The position numbers and the translations under genes are program-made. 15,132 nt of DNA from Bog-950 sp964620645 (GTDB lineage: Bacteria; Bacteroidota; Bacteroidia; Chitinophagales; LD1): NCBI GenBank assembly GCA_964620645.1, contig CAZUHU010000085.1:1-15132 (forward strand). The letters are read 5' to 3'. Positions within the stretch are counted from its first letter, which is position 1, and the number at the start of each line of letters is the position of its first letter. Of this stretch, positions 14,745-15,132 are shown in pieces. The notes under the pieces are model-generated. The model was not told where the DNA came from. It ran no database searches and saw nothing but the letters and a program-made list of their open reading frames with translations.

Positions 14745-15132
14745 CTAAGGTGGTGCTTGCGCATTTTGCGCTTTTCATCCCACTCGCGCATTTGCTGATA
14801 ATCTAAATAGTACTGCACTTTTACGCTTATGGAATTGCTTTGCGGGGTATTAAAAGTGCGTTGTACATTTCGGTAGTAATTGTCGCCACTGTCCTGGTCG
14901 CCTTTGGCAATGCTCTGTTTCCAGGTTACTATCATGTTGCTACCCGGTGCAAACTGCCAGTTGTATACAAAGTCTATGTTCCAGGTATTGAAGTTTCTAT
15001 CAGTGTTATAGGGGTAATTGATAAAATCCATATAACCGCCTGCATCCAGGGTAGCATGCTCAATATAAACGGCCTTACTCCAGTAATGCCTGGCACGCAG
15101 GGTCATATACATAAGCGGTGTAATGGTGTATT
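14741..15132 (-). CDS. C-terminal end of a DUF5916 outer-membrane beta-barrel protein (5' partial)
   Basis: The frame is open to the right edge; the ATG at 15112 is internal, since YTITPLMYMTLRARHYWSKA reads straight through it. About 130 residues are seen. They show alternating beta-strand patterning and the phrases LRARHYWSKA, WNIDFVYNWQFAPGS and NSISVKVQYYLDYQQM, which I recognise as the barrel end of DUF5916 proteins (often with a family 9 carbohydrate-binding-like N-terminal domain). These are predicted outer-membrane proteins of unknown substrate. The extreme C-terminus after LDY is an unusually basic helix (EKRKMRKHHLS). The stop codon lies inside the shared terminator hairpin. Confidence 0.8.
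   Translation of the reverse strand, partial: YTITPLMYMTLRARHYWSKAVYIEHATLDAGGYMDFINYPYNTDRNFNTWNIDFVYNWQFAPGSNMIVTWKQSIAKGDQDSGDNYYRNVQRTFNTPQSNSISVKVQYYLDYQQMREWDEKRKMRKHHLS

Noticed and set aside
1..15132. Anti-phage defence, CRISPR or mobile-element content
   Set aside because: I saw no repeat-spacer array, transposase, integrase, terminal repeats or tRNA attachment site. The cyclases carry membrane sensors and lack the usual effector partners of cyclic-nucleotide defence systems.

Overview
The window looks like a chromosomal segment of a Bacteroidota bacterium, probably an environmental or metagenome-assembled genome. The evidence is a TTG-N20-TAnnTTTG promoter of the Bacteroidota type in front of the TetR gene, the C-terminus of a DUF5916 outer-membrane protein, a DUF3857/transglutaminase/TPR giant, and short leaders with few Shine-Dalgarno sites. 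I cannot name a genus. There are no tRNA, rRNA, CRISPR or insertion-sequence features. One assembly gap (100 N, 10303-10402) interrupts a gene. No stretch over 300 bases lacks a gene.

Region 1 (1-5024) is a cyclic-nucleotide signalling neighbourhood. On the + strand, the end of a HEAT-repeat protein (probably the tail of an MFS/nucleotide-transporter-like fusion) overlaps by ATGA a stand-alone cyclic-nucleotide-binding (CNB) protein. Converging on it from the - strand is a three-gene set: a TPR-sensor adenylate cyclase, a second, coiled-coil adenylate cyclase, and an HD-domain phosphohydrolase whose motifs resemble cyclic-nucleotide phosphodiesterases. Synthesis, possible breakdown and sensing of cAMP are thus encoded within 5 kb.

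Region 2 (5082-8838) is a phenylacetate-degradation operon on the - strand: a TetR-family regulator, then paaA, paaB, paaC and paaD (phenylacetyl-CoA epoxidase subunits and assembly factor), then a small exported DUF6265 protein coupled by an ATGA overlap. The promoter ahead of tetR carries imperfect palindromes over its start region and its -33 box, which suggests autoregulation. The reductase gene paaE and the lower-pathway genes are not here. Only 57 bp with no visible terminator separate this operon from the cyclase set, so read-through is possible.

Region 3 (8839-15132) holds cell-envelope genes: a lipoprotein alpha/beta hydrolase of the proline iminopeptidase type, a 69-residue Cys-containing lipoprotein, a secreted hypothetical protein broken by the gap, a 1255-residue secreted TPR/DUF3857/transglutaminase protein, a 20-bp perfect-stem bidirectional terminator, and the C-terminal end of a DUF5916 outer-membrane protein running off the right edge.
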